Shown: positions 20,622-30,367 of the stretch, in pieces
Position numbering within the stretch: position 1 is the first letter of the stretch
How the letters are laid out: each line of letters begins with the position of its first letter
NCBI GenBank assembly: GCA_001579985.1
Contig: LRSR01012445.1
Span: 1-32,990 of the forward strand
Direction: 5' to 3'
Source: Hypsibius dujardini
Lineage: Eukaryota; Tardigrada; Eutardigrada; Parachela; Hypsibiidae
DNA: 32,990 nt
Position numbers and translations under genes: made by a program
Notes under the pieces: generated by a model
Told to the model about the DNA's origin: nothing
Database searches by the model: none
Seen by the model: the letters and a program-made list of their open reading frames with translations, nothing else

Positions 20622-22322
20622 CATCTCCGTACGCAGCATGTCCAATTACTGTACAATTTCAACTTTAGCACGTTAACACGGTGGGGAACTTGCGGCAGAA
20701 CAAATTGTTCATCGTCAACCGCAGAGACTATTATCGCTCTTGATCAAGCGAAAATTTTAAGTTTGTGTAAATTAATTAAATTAATTGTGTAAACTGTCAT
20801 CTACACATGGGGCATCAATTTTGTTTGAACCGAGTTCGAGCCATTTCTATTGATGTGAATAATAACGAAAGAAAAGTGAAACAAAAAATATTTTAATAAA
20901 AAAACACTGCAGAAAAAACTTGACTGGGATTTTATCAGCCAAAAAGTTCCCAAGGATCATGGATATTTCTTACTGAGAAACTATTGACTAATCAAGATTA
21001 CAACGCTTTTGTTTTTAATCACAGTTGCCTAGCAAAAGCGTGGCTCAAACTTAGTCCGGAGAAAATTGATGCCAGATGCGTAAAATTTTCAGCGCCACAT
21101 TGATCCTGTTGCAGCATGCAAGAACGACACTCGGATGTAGGCCGAGTTCATCCGTCCGAAAAAAATGAGTAACAACGCGAAGACACCAGAACAAAAATAG
21201 TGACGAAAGAGGGACCCTATAACATATTGCTGATACAGTCCCCATTAGCGTGTAGAGAAGCCAGACAATCGAAGACTTCCAACGACCGACCGACAGAGAG
21301 GCAGGAACATAACAGATCTTCATGGACACATTCTAGCGTGTCCAGTCTATACAGCGACCATGTCGCGGATTCGACTCCTCTAAGCTAATCGTGCCGCGAC
21401 GTATCGTACACCGACATTTGGTATGCAGACTTTTGGTTACAGACTGTTGGCAATCGGACATATAGTAAAGGCCGCCATTTTGTATGAGTCGACAAATGGT
21501 TTGGCGACAGATCGTACACTGACAATATGTATAAAGGCACATTTTGTTCTTGACGACATTTGGTTTATCGACAATTAATAATTTTGCTGACGCAATGTAC
21601 TAATAAAGTTTTTAGCTCACCGAAAACGGTGTACTCGCCTCAACCGTGACAGCATGGGCTCAATACGAAAGCTTCCAATACTTTATTTATCTTCGTACCC
21701 GCGGCCGAGCTGAGCGAGGCCAGGGATGGAAGCCCAGTCTGCTGATAAAGTACCAGCTCACAATTCAGTTTGCTGAATATCTTTGAACACATCAATGTTT
21801 CTGGATTCCCAGTAAGATTCTGCATCCACGTCCCCGTAAGACATCGCCCTCGTACGTTTGAAAGTGAGAATTTTGTCGGAATAACTAATTTTGGATGAGT
21901 TTGAATTACCTTGTTGTATCAGGTTGTGTCTTTGTTGTATATGTCTGTCTTGTTTGACTTATTTCTGTTGAAAGTGTCTTTTTCATAATCCGATGTGGCA
22001 AGACCATTTGTCGGAGAAGGACCGTTTGTCGGCCCGCGCAATTCGTCGGTGTAACGAATATCGATGTACCACATGTCCATTAAAATCAATTGTCATTTAT
22101 TTCTACAAAATTAATTACAGAATTAGTCTTTAGTTTCTAGATGTCGCGGTGTACGAAATATCAATCGATATCACTTGTTCGGATACCAAATGTCCAAGTA
22201 CCAACTCTCGGGGCGCCAAACCAATTACGTCTACCCTCATTTGCTGTAGGGAAGGGCATGAGACAGCGGGAACTTCCACGTATTACAAGCAATCGCGTGC
22301 ACATGACCAACTCAAAGTATCT
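20622..22322. other. Intergenic; degenerate short-repeat arrays
   Basis: No gene is recognised. AATAAA near 20892 is about 270 bp past the R7 stop. From about 21390 to 21565 a degenerate motif around CGACA(A/T)(A/T)TGG recurs six or more times, and from about 22000 to 22230 related units occur in the opposite sense (ACCATTTGTCGG, ACCGTTTGTCGG, ACCAAATGTCC). These may be decayed arms of one large inverted element. Confidence 0.4.
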
Positions 22323-22832
22323 CACAAGGGAATTGCACCACTCTCGAAGGTGAAATCTTGCACATCTGTTAATTTTTTAGTTTGCGTCCATATTATGTGA
22401 TGCTATTTTCATCGAGAAAATAAATAAAAACGTTTGGAAACTATTTTCTAAAAATAAAAATGCACTACGTGGTGGTATATAGACGGCGCTGCCAATGTTA
22501 CCGTATACCGCGTCAATTGATTGCTACATTGCTTCATTGATTACTAGATGTGTCGGTGTTACTACTAACTGTATAGTCCTTGTCAACGACAGAAACGAAC
22601 CAATAACGACTGTAGCCGAATAAATCAATCAACTGACACAGCATACGGTAACATTAACAGCGCCATCTATGTACCACCAAGTAGTACATTGTTATTTTTG
22701 GAAAATTGTTTCCACACATTTGTATTTTTTTTTCTTGATGGAAATGGCATCACATAATATGGACGCACACTACAAAATTAACAGATCTGCAAGAATTCAC
22801 CTTCGAGAGTGGTGGAATTCCCTTGTCAGAGC
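22323..22832. mobile_element. Fold-back element with about 200-bp arms
   Basis: The left arm (about 22323-22529) and right arm (about 22622-22832) are imperfect reverse complements over some 200 bp. For example, CCACTCTCGAAGGTGAA on the left pairs with TTCACCTTCGAGAGTGG on the right, and GCGTCCATATTATGTGATGC pairs with GCATCACATAATATGGACGC. A loop of about 90 bp separates them. The loop and left arm together match 35-310 in reverse complement, so this is a dispersed family. There is no coding sequence. The arms are diverged, so the insertion is not recent. Confidence 0.78.
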
Positions 22833-23144
22833 TGACGTAAAATGATATTAATGTTCTAGCTGGTGAAGATCTAAGAACAACTCACGAGCCTATACAAGAG
22901 GCAGACTGAAATTAATGTCACTTGGTTCATATCCCGGTTCTCATTGAATTTTTTCTAATCTTTTGCCATGATAATAAACATCAACCTCTCGCCAATAGAT
23001 TCCAAAAGATTTTGTAGCGATCCAATCAAAACTCGAGGGACAAAAATATTTTTGATAGAGTCATGCTTGCTTTACATGATCGTAGAAATTGGAGCCATAA
23101 CTCCTTTCAATAGGCATTCGCCTATTGAAAACCTAACCTAAGAC
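22833..23144. other. Intergenic; short perfect hairpin
   Basis: No gene is seen. At about 23104-23130 a perfect 11-bp stem with a 4-nt loop (TTTCAATAGGC, ATTC, GCCTATTGAAA) stands directly before the next inverted-repeat element. Confidence 0.5.
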
Positions 23145-23335
23145 TACTGTATTTTCTCGATAGATAGCGACAGTGCACGGGTCAAGGGACGTAATGGTTG
23201 CCCGCTGTACACGTAAAGTTTGTGTGTACGACTGCATGGCCTGCGAGGTACAGGCAGGGCATCCTAACGAGTAGGATGGACCAATTTAACGTCACACAGC
23301 TCGTACGCTGGCGCTATCTATCGCAGAAATACAGT
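23145..23335. mobile_element. MITE-like inverted-repeat element
   Basis: The left end CTGTATTTTCTCGATAGATA-GCG pairs with the right end CGCTATCTATCGCAGAAATACAG with one indel and one mismatch. The element is about 190 bp and has no coding capacity. TA is present at the left flank but TG at the right, so the target duplication is uncertain. Confidence 0.65.
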
Positions 23336-23713
23336 GATAATTTAGCGATGCAAAGATCTGAATGAGGAAATGAGAAAAGTTTGTTTCCACTGAGAAGAAG
23401 AGAAGAAGCATGCAGATGATCAAATCTCAACCGAGAGCATTGTTTACAGCCTTAATTGCGAAGTTCAATTGCTTGATTGATTGAAGTCAAAGAGAACCTT
23501 GACGTCAATCACGAGAATCTAATTCTCTTGTATGGCTTTTCTTGGATACAATCGATGTCAGTTTACTATTTGGACTGAATACATCTGGCATTTTTTGCCA
23601 TTGTGAATTTCCCAAAAGTATCTAGTGGTGCAGGAAAACTGACAGTCAAATGCAACAATACCACTTTTGAAAAGTGTTTCTCCGAAGATAAATCAAATCT
23701 TCCATTCTCTTAA
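23336..23713. other. Intergenic, no gene seen
   Basis: AT-rich sequence with no recognisable gene, repeat or RNA. Confidence 0.4.
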
Positions 23714-24282
23714 CCCTCTGAGTGTCGGTCAGCTTACACTGGCTTAATTCTTCCTTCAAACTCAATTTGCTGATCAAGCATTTGGACTTTCTAGACACCA
23801 TTTTTTGCTTTGATCCTATTACAGAACCGTGAAGTATAAAATAAAAACAAATTTGAAAAAAAATGGGAAGTGGTAGAACTGATTAGGCCAAACTTGGCTT
23901 AAAACTTAAATAGCATGTATACTAACTTGCGGTGTGTGCTGAAAAAAAATATCCGAGCTTTAAAATAAAAAGAGTTATAGCCAACGACCATACCAATAAA
24001 ATCCAGTTGAAAATGAAGTAAACAACCAATCGCGAGCGGAATGAAAAAATTGAACTCATTAGGAAGATGTTTTGATTCCCTATCGGCAAAATGTCAGCTG
24101 TTGTCAGGTTTTTGTGTGAAGGCGCAACAGCGCCGCCTGGCGGTACGGCACTAACTGGGCAGGGAAAGTGCCAAATAAACTCTAGTCATGTCAACCATTC
24201 AAGTTAAATACTTTCCCTATTTAAGCCAACTTTGGCTGACGCAGCATTACCCGTATACCTAAAACACCCGGCTATCAGAGGG
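23714..24282. mobile_element. TTAA-flanked piggyBac-like non-autonomous element
   Basis: The 569-bp segment begins CCCTCTGA and ends TCAGAGGG, and is flanked on both sides by TTAA (23710-23713 and 24283-24286). TTAA duplication and CCC-starting ends are characteristic of the piggyBac superfamily. Internal to the ends, CAGCTTACACTGGCTTAA on the left pairs imperfectly with TTAAGCCAACTTTGGCTG on the right. There is no transposase, so it would depend on an element elsewhere. Confidence 0.72.
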
Positions 24283-24286
24283 TTAA

Positions 24287-24855
24287 AGCTAGATTCATAA
24301 TACTTGAAAGTCTAACGTACAAGTCCCATATCTATGCTGGCAAGCCGGGAGAATAAAATGAGCCTCACGCCCAAGAGTAAAACATGAAGTGACATTACTT
24401 TAGTTTGCCCCTCGTATCAGTGCGGGGGCTCGTACAACAAAGCGCAGTACGGTACGTGTACTGACAGCTACTCAAGACCTACAGTACAGTAGACCGCCGC
24501 TGCCGGATTGGCGCATCCATGCACAACCAAAACCGGACAACATAACAGAATCCCATCCCTTCACAAATGCGGTAGACACACACATAGAACTATAATTTGG
24601 CGGCGCGATGACTGATGCGTGATCAGTCAGATCAAGCGTACGCAACAACCAACAATTTTGCCACTTTGTCATTTTGAGTAGTTCTGAAAAGATGCAGATT
24701 AATCACAATACGGTACTGTTCTTTTATAAATTGCTCCACCTGTTATTTCAACTGCAAGCTCATGTACGTCCGCATGAACGCCTGAAGGGTCTCATTGAAC
24801 AGTATCACTCGAGTTGCCATTCCGCTTCATCGAGACAGAAGGGACCTATCTTATA
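24287..24855. other. Intergenic, no gene seen
   Basis: No recognisable gene. The short ORFs overlapping here run into the neighbouring inverted-repeat element and look incidental. Confidence 0.4.
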
Positions 24856-25238
24856 CAGTGTACAGTACGAGGTAAAGGCCGTTAACCAGGCCGCTTCTAG
24901 ACATCGTAACTTAACCAGGCCGGCAGGCCAACAGGCGGCGCATAAGTCGTTTTGCCCAGTCAACCCAGGGAGATGGAACCGAAGTGGCGCCTCTACCGGA
25001 CCGCTTGCACACTTCTCCATTGAGATTCTTCCCTTCCTTTTTTGGACTCAAATTCGAACCGTGAGACTTAGGAACGAACTAAAATGGGTCAGAGAATTTT
25101 TCTGAATGTTTTCAAGCCATCTCCTATGGTATGGCAGCACTGCAGCGCCGGGAAATCAACGTTGAAAAAACCGGCCTGATTAAGTTACGATTTCTAAAAG
25201 CGGCCTGGTTAACGGCCTTTACCTCGTACTTTACACTT
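24856..25238. mobile_element. Inverted-repeat element with about 67-bp ends
   Basis: The left end (24856-24922) and right end (25171-25238) are reverse complements with about seven differences. Shared core strings are TACGAGGTAAAGGCCGTTAA and CCAGGCCGCTT followed by ATCGTAACTTAA. The whole is about 383 bp with no transposase. The superfamily and target duplication could not be assigned. An ORF crossing it (24674-25105) is judged incidental. Confidence 0.75.
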
Positions 25239-25601
25239 TGAAGAATCCCAGATCCTGCGTTTAAATGTCTTAAACCGCGCAACGACACAGCTCAATCTTT
25301 TTGGCTCTCATTTAGAGCACGCGTGGCATGCATGATTAATTGAATTAAGGGTGCAGTACTCCGATACGGTGTGAGGAGCGGAGGATGCTGGTACAGCAAT
25401 CCCGCGTAAGGTAGCGTCTCAATTTCAGACGAGGGCACGCAAGACAAATGTAATGTTCAACGCGATAGACATTCCTGATTTCCATATCCAACTCCCATTT
25501 TAAGCATTCGATTTTCTTTAACCATTTCAGAGTCATTACAAGTTTCGCTTTATTACCAAAAAAGTTCCCATCGAGCACGGTGGAGGGCTCGTGGCATTAC
25601 C
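25239..25601. other. Upstream region of R8
   Basis: No gene is seen. The region should contain the R8 promoter; no clear TATA box was found. Confidence 0.4.
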
Positions 25602-26642
25602 ATGTCCAGCAGTGTCAACCTCACGTCCAACGCCAGGCCAATGATATTTCCCGTTCAGTTGAATGCCACCTTCAACGTCACTTCGACAAACAATTCAATC
25701 CACAACCGCCATCTTTCGCTTCAATGGAATTTCATGTCGGAATTCCTTCTTTTTATTGCTATTGCCGGTATATCCTTCAACGGAATCGCCCTCCTTCGCT
25801 TCATGAAGGACAGGACCCTACTCAACCCATTCACCATTAAGGTCATCCTCCTCCTAACCCTTAACGTCATCTCCTGCCTCACCCAATGGGGCCTGAGTGC
25901 AGTCGCCATCCTCTACAGCGGCCGCGGAAAATGGGTTCTCGGCAACCGCGCTTGCGACCTCTTCCTCTTGAGTAACTGCGTCGTCAACGCTCTCATCATG
26001 AACACCCACGGTCTGCTGGCTGTCAACCGGGCCTGGGCGGTCCTCCACCCCTTTTCCTATCGTCGCCATCACTCACAGCGACTGGCTCTGCAAATTGTGG
26101 CCGGATTGATTGTCTACGGCATCCTCGTCATGGTTCCGTTCTGGCTGATGGACGCTGTGACCTACCGCTTACCGCTCGACGTCAACGGTTGCACCCCCAA
26201 CGTGGACGCACAAGCTGTCTATAACGTCGCGACGGCACTGGTCGTGTTCGCCCTTCCGGTGGCGGTCGTTTGGGTGGCCTTCTTCGTGGTAATGGTCAAT
26301 AAAATTGCCCGGCTCCGACGGAGCAGACGTGTGCTACTAGTACGTCCGGCTATGAAGAGCACTAACGGAGCCACCGGTCCGACGTCGGATGAGAAACAAC
26401 TCGCGAAGAGGTCTCGCTGGCAGGGCTATCTGGTGTTGACCATAATGTCCGTTAGTGTCACGGTCTGCTACGGTCCCCGGGTAGTCTACGCCACGCTGCG
26501 GCTCTTCATCCCCAGCATTTCTCATCCGTTTTTCTTTCAAGTGGCCAGCATGTTGTTCGCTTTACAGATCGTCCTCGATCCGATTTTGCTGAGCTTGACG
26601 ATCGGCAAGTGGCCTGGCAGTCGTTGCGGCGTTTGCCTGTAA
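25602..26642 (+). CDS. R8: intronless seven-TM receptor
   Basis: A single ATG-initiated frame of 346 codons. Sequons are NLT (6), NAT (21), NVT (25) and NNS (30), so the N-terminus is probably well glycosylated. Helices lie at about 47-67, 80-105, 116-139, 162-185, 206-234, 274-300 and 310-334. Cys118 and Cys197 pair. Motifs are N-R-A-W (142-145), H-P-F-S-Y-R-R (149-155), C-Y-G-P (289-292) and D-P-I-L-L (326-330). The third loop is short and basic. It is a close relative of R9, sharing S-F-N-G in TM1, F-I-P-S-I-S-H-P before TM7 and Q-V-A-S-M-L-F-A in TM7. It lies 5 kb after R7, the largest gap in the array, which is filled with transposon remnants. Ligand unknown. Confidence 0.9.
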   Translation: MSSSVNLTSNARPMIFPVQLNATFNVTSTNNSIHNRHLSLQWNFMSEFLLFIAIAGISFNGIALLRFMKDRTLLNPFTIKVILLLTLNVISCLTQWGLSAVAILYSGRGKWVLGNRACDLFLLSNCVVNALIMNTHGLLAVNRAWAVLHPFSYRRHHSQRLALQIVAGLIVYGILVMVPFWLMDAVTYRLPLDVNGCTPNVDAQAVYNVATALVVFALPVAVVWVAFFVVMVNKIARLRRSRRVLLVRPAMKSTNGATGPTSDEKQLAKRSRWQGYLVLTIMSVSVTVCYGPRVVYATLRLFIPSISHPFFFQVASMLFALQIVLDPILLSLTIGKWPGSRCGVCL

Positions 26643-27340
26643 CCGCGTATAACCTCTGCCTCGATTGCGTGAAACGCCCTTTTAAGATTAGTTCTCATCG
26701 CAAGTGGATGTCACTTAATCATAATAGAACTCAATTTCATGTTTAGCGCAGGCCGCATATATTTATTCTACAAAAAGAACCCTTTTTACTGATGCAGTCA
26801 TATGGGCGGAACGGTAGCACTTTTTATATCGTACCGGTACCAACATCCATGGTGCGTTACATGTCCGTACGTAACGAGCAAAGAGGCACTGAAGCCGATA
26901 TATGAAGTGAAGTGAACTGAACTTGCCTAAACTGAACCGAACTGAATTAAACTGAACTAAATTGAGCTGAACTACACTGAACTGAACTGAACTGAACAAG
27001 TATATGAGCAGGAAAACGGTGATCGGGCCGTCAGAATGAACTCTATTTTTAAAGACCGTGAGGCTGTCACAAGCGTCATAGAGCCAACGCTACCTGTATG
27101 TAACCGCAAAAGCGAAGAGGCATGATGTACCGGTACGCTGTATTTGACTTGGCCAGATATCTTCAGAAGTGTAGGAAGCAAAACATGGTCTCTGCAACTC
27201 AATAATACTTTATAATGACTTCTGCTTTCAAACCCGTGGGATTACATATTTAGGAAGTGCTGGTGCATTCGGCAGTGCATGGAACATTTTCACTCGATAT
27301 TTTAATGCAAGACGTGGGAAGCTTTGTGAAGCTTACTGTA
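26643..27340. other. Intergenic with (CTGAA)n tract
   Basis: A degenerate pentanucleotide tract of ACTGA units occupies about 26905-26998. No gene is recognised, and no AATAAA lies close to the R8 stop. Confidence 0.5.
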
Positions 27341-27840
27341 GTATGAGATAAGGGTACTGAAATGGACCACTTGACTTTCCCGTACCCTGGAATGGACCAC
27401 CGGGCGGCAGGGGGCGCTCTGCCGCAAATTAATCGAAAACAGATGAGTCACTACAAAGTCAGCGTCCTCTACAGGGAGCTTTTTCCAACTGTCCAATCAT
27501 TTGGTTTTGTAAACATGTTCTAACAAATTTTTTTTCATATCTGATAAACGTTCCATCGGGTTTTCAATTATTCTCTGTCGTTTAGGATCTTGATGATAGC
27601 CAAAAGTTGTGTGGAAGTTGTGACTCCAGGGTGGTCCATTCCAGGATACGGGAAAGTCAAGTGGTCCATTCCAGGGTACGGGAAAGTCAAGTGGTTCATT
27701 CCAGGATACGGGAAAGTCAAGTGGTTCATTCCAGGGTACGGGAAAGTCAAGTGGCCCATTCCAGGGTACGGGAAAGTCAAGTGGCCCATTCCAGGGTACG
27801 GGAAAGTCAAGTGGTCCATTCCAGTGCCCTTATCTCATAC
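27341..27840. mobile_element. Fold-back element whose ends are built from a minisatellite
   Basis: The left arm (27341-27400) is the reverse complement of 27781-27840 with few mismatches; the outermost shared string is GTATGAGATAAGGG. The right arm is preceded by further copies of its own 30-bp unit, so the right end is an expanded array. The interior 27401-27630 is unrelated, non-coding and includes a GGGCGGCAGGGGGCG stretch. The layout suggests an inverted-repeat transposon with one terminal repeat amplified in tandem. No certain target-site duplication was identified. Confidence 0.72.
27631..27824. repeat. 30-bp minisatellite, about 6.5 copies
   Basis: Units of 30 bp start at 27631, 27661, 27691, 27721, 27751 and 27781, with a partial seventh. 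The consensus begins GTGGTCCATTCCAGGGTACG and continues with GGAAAGTCAA. Copies differ at only a few sites (GGTCC, GGTTC or GGCCC; GGATAC or GGGTAC). The unit is a multiple of three, so it leaves long open frames on both strands that look like ten-residue protein repeats; these are an artefact of the period. Confidence 0.92.
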
Positions 27841-28608
27841 TGTCACTGACGAAAGCAATCGTTTTGGGGCGCCATATTGAGAAAAACTTTCAGTGTGCAT
27901 ACGAAAGCGACTACATTCAGATTAAGTACGTATGGGCACATGATTTAGAAACACCGGTCGTGGAACAAAACAGGGCGCACTAATTTGATTACGATACACA
28001 AATTAAATTCTTATGATTAAAGGAGTATATTTGTTGATTTCATCGAAATGTGGCTCCTCTTTTTGCTTTCCCTCTGAAAGAGAGCAACTCACAATTCCAG
28101 GGGGTATTGCATGTCAAACTCCCTCTGTTTCAATTATATTTGCCACCTGAACATCCCGACATGCTGGTCACGGTCGGTAGCTCTTTTTTAATTGGCGCAT
28201 CAACTTTCATCTGCGGATCGTCCATCAAGTAAAGCGTACATGCAACGCATTGGATCCCTGGAAATCGAGCATCAACGAGTCGAGTCTCCACCTCGAAATA
28301 GCTGGAAAGAATCAGCGAAAAGTTCATCCAGAATCAATCTCTACTTTCAGTCTCGTTTCTGTTTCAAGCGCAGAGATCTCATAATAATTTGGAGGGTTAT
28401 CACCAAGGCACGTGTGCGGTCTACGTTCTTGAAATTGAATCTCACGATAAAGGTCGCAATTAGAAAGGCGGAACGCTTGGGAAATCTCATATCAGTCCTA
28501 ATTACGTTGCGGGGGAATATAAATTGTTGAAAACAATTTTAAGAGCCTATTATTGTCTACATCGTTATTATTTTCTCCTCAATAGATTCCACAAAATTGT
28601 TTCGAAAA
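27841..28608. other. Upstream region of R9
   Basis: No gene is recognised. ATATAAAT at 28517-28524 lies about 85 bp before the R9 start codon, the same spacing as the TATA-like box of R4. An ORF at 28192-28530 has no recognisable features. Confidence 0.45.
28517..28524 (+). promoter_or_regulatory. Possible TATA box of R9
   Basis: ATATAAAT about 85 bp upstream of the R9 ATG. Motif and spacing only; the spacing resembles that of R4. Confidence 0.3.
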
Positions 28609-29682
28609 ATGTCGAACAGTTGCAGTCCCACGCTCAACGCTAACACTTCCGTCCATCCCTTTCACCAGCCACCCAGCAACCGCACCCACAACGGAACGTT
28701 GACCGACGCTTCAGCCAGCAGTCTCAACGCCCCGCTTCAGTGGAATCTCATGTCCGAGTACCTTCTCTTCATCGCCGTCGCCGGAGTATCCTTCAACGGC
28801 CTCGCCATCCTCCGCTTCGTGAACGACCGAACTTTACTCAGCCCCTTTAGCATCCAAATCATCGCCCTCCTAGTCCTCAATTTCATCTCCGCCATCACCC
28901 AGTGGACATTGAGCGCCGTGGCCATCCTCTTCAGCGCCCGTGGGAAATGGACGCTCGGCAGCGGAACGTGTGACCTCTACCTCTTCAGCAACGCCGTCGT
29001 CAGTGCCCTCATCATGAACACCCACGGCCTGCTGGCTCTTAACCGAACTTGGGCGGTCCTCCACCCCTTTTCCTACCGTCGACTTCTCTCTCAACGCCGC
29101 GCGCTGCAAATTGTCGCCGGACTCTTTGCCCTCATCATCCTCGGACTGTTTCCGTTCTGGCTCATGGACGCGGTGATCTATCGTCTTCCTCTCCCCGTCC
29201 AGGGTTGTACTATGAACGTGGCAGCCCAGGCTGCTTATAACGTCACCGCGGCACTGCTCTTCTACACCCTTCCGGTCGTCGTCGTCTGGGTGGCCTTCAT
29301 CGTGGTGGTCGGCCATAAAGTCGCCAAGGTTCGACGAAAACATCTTCATCGTGTCCGTCCGGTGAAGGAGAGCGCCGACGACAAGGCGACCAACCGTCCG
29401 ACGACGCAACAACGAGGTCTCGACGCGGAGGAGCGACAACGCGTGAAGAGGTCTCGCTGGCAAAGCTTTCTGGTGTTGATCCTACTGACCGTCAGCGTGA
29501 CGGTCTGCTACGGACCCCGGATAATTTACGCGGCTTTGCGGCTCTTCATTCCCAGCATTTCGCATCCGTTGTTCTTTCAAGTGGCTAGCATGTTGTTCGC
29601 CTGGCAGATCGTTTTGGATCCGATTCTGCTGAGCCTGACCATCGGGAAGTTCCCTGGCAATCGCTGTATCATTTGCTGCTGA
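28609..29682 (+). CDS. R9: intronless seven-TM receptor
   Basis: I start at the ATG at 28609 because the in-frame codon four positions upstream is TTG, which is unlikely to initiate here; this gives 357 residues. Sequons are NTS (12), NRT (24) and NGT (28). Helices lie at about 48-70, 82-108, 118-142, 165-187, 208-235, 284-311 and 320-344. Cys121 and Cys200 pair. Motifs are N-R-T-W (145-148), H-P-F-S-Y-R-R (152-158), C-Y-G-P (300-303) and D-P-I-L-L (337-341). The third loop (about 236-284) is highly charged. The tail ends R-C-I-I-C-C, a likely palmitoylation cluster, more Cys-rich than in the other members. It is the last receptor of the array and closest to R8. Ligand unknown; plasma membrane. 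Confidence 0.9.
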   Translation: MSNSCSPTLNANTSVHPFHQPPSNRTHNGTLTDASASSLNAPLQWNLMSEYLLFIAVAGVSFNGLAILRFVNDRTLLSPFSIQIIALLVLNFISAITQWTLSAVAILFSARGKWTLGSGTCDLYLFSNAVVSALIMNTHGLLALNRTWAVLHPFSYRRLLSQRRALQIVAGLFALIILGLFPFWLMDAVIYRLPLPVQGCTMNVAAQAAYNVTAALLFYTLPVVVVWVAFIVVVGHKVAKVRRKHLHRVRPVKESADDKATNRPTTQQRGLDAEERQRVKRSRWQSFLVLILLTVSVTVCYGPRIIYAALRLFIPSISHPLFFQVASMLFAWQIVLDPILLSLTIGKFPGNRCIICC

Positions 29683-30367
29683 ACTCTTTCCTCTATTCCA
29701 GGTGTAATCGCAATATATTTCTTTTGATCAATTCTATCTCAGATTTTTAGCTTATACGACTAACGATAATCATCATCATCTTTGCTTTAATAATTTGTTG
29801 CAGCAAAATTATTGAGATGATTGCTGCGGTCAATGCATGAAGCTTCGTGCCTTGGTCGATCGCGACCATTGTCCGCAAGTGCAACAGCTCGCTCGAGAGT
29901 CAGACTGAGTTCGGGCGTGCCATGCAACATGCAATCAGAGAAGCCCCTCTTGCGCCTACGCGTAACTGTGGTTGTATGTGTAGTGGTTGATGGAATAGCA
30001 CTCATCGAACACGGCCAGAGACTTATCAAACTATAGTTCTAACAGGAAAAAGCTCCAGAAAAGATGGCAAAACTAAGAACTTACATACTGATACAGATCA
30101 TTACGATTGTTAAAGTTACTGTACTGTTCTATATTGTACTGTTCCATTCTATATCTAAAATTTAACAGCAGCAACCTTATATAGTCGCACAAAACAAAGA
30201 AACCAAAGTATATATGTAGTACATGCAAATAGGAAGAGAACCAGACTGACCAGTGGCGGTTCAGCCACAAAGAACCAATAGGAACAAGAGAACATTCATA
30301 CAGATAAGTACAAAATAGTTATCTAGACTAAAATAGGGCGTATCTTGACCATAGCAGTTGTACGGTA
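29683..30367. other. Intergenic, no gene seen
   Basis: AT-rich sequence after R9 with short incidental ORFs only. No receptor fragment is recognisable, so the array appears to end at R9 within this window. Confidence 0.45.

Noticed and set aside
24674-25105. 143-codon ORF
   Set aside because: It runs across the left end of an inverted-repeat element and has no recognisable similarity.
27568-27880. Proteins with a ten-residue repeat on both strands, or a CRISPR-like array
   Set aside because: The 30-bp minisatellite period is a multiple of three, which opens frames on both strands. There are no unique spacers, so it is not CRISPR, and there is no other coding evidence.
28192-28530. 112-codon ORF upstream of R9
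   Set aside because: Its composition is biased to Arg, Lys and Ser with no domain, it begins at a non-favoured position, and it would overlap the likely R9 promoter.
28597-28608. Start of R9 at the TTG at 28597
   Set aside because: Nuclear animal genes start at ATG; the next in-frame codon 28609 is ATG and gives an N-terminus like those of R7 and R8.
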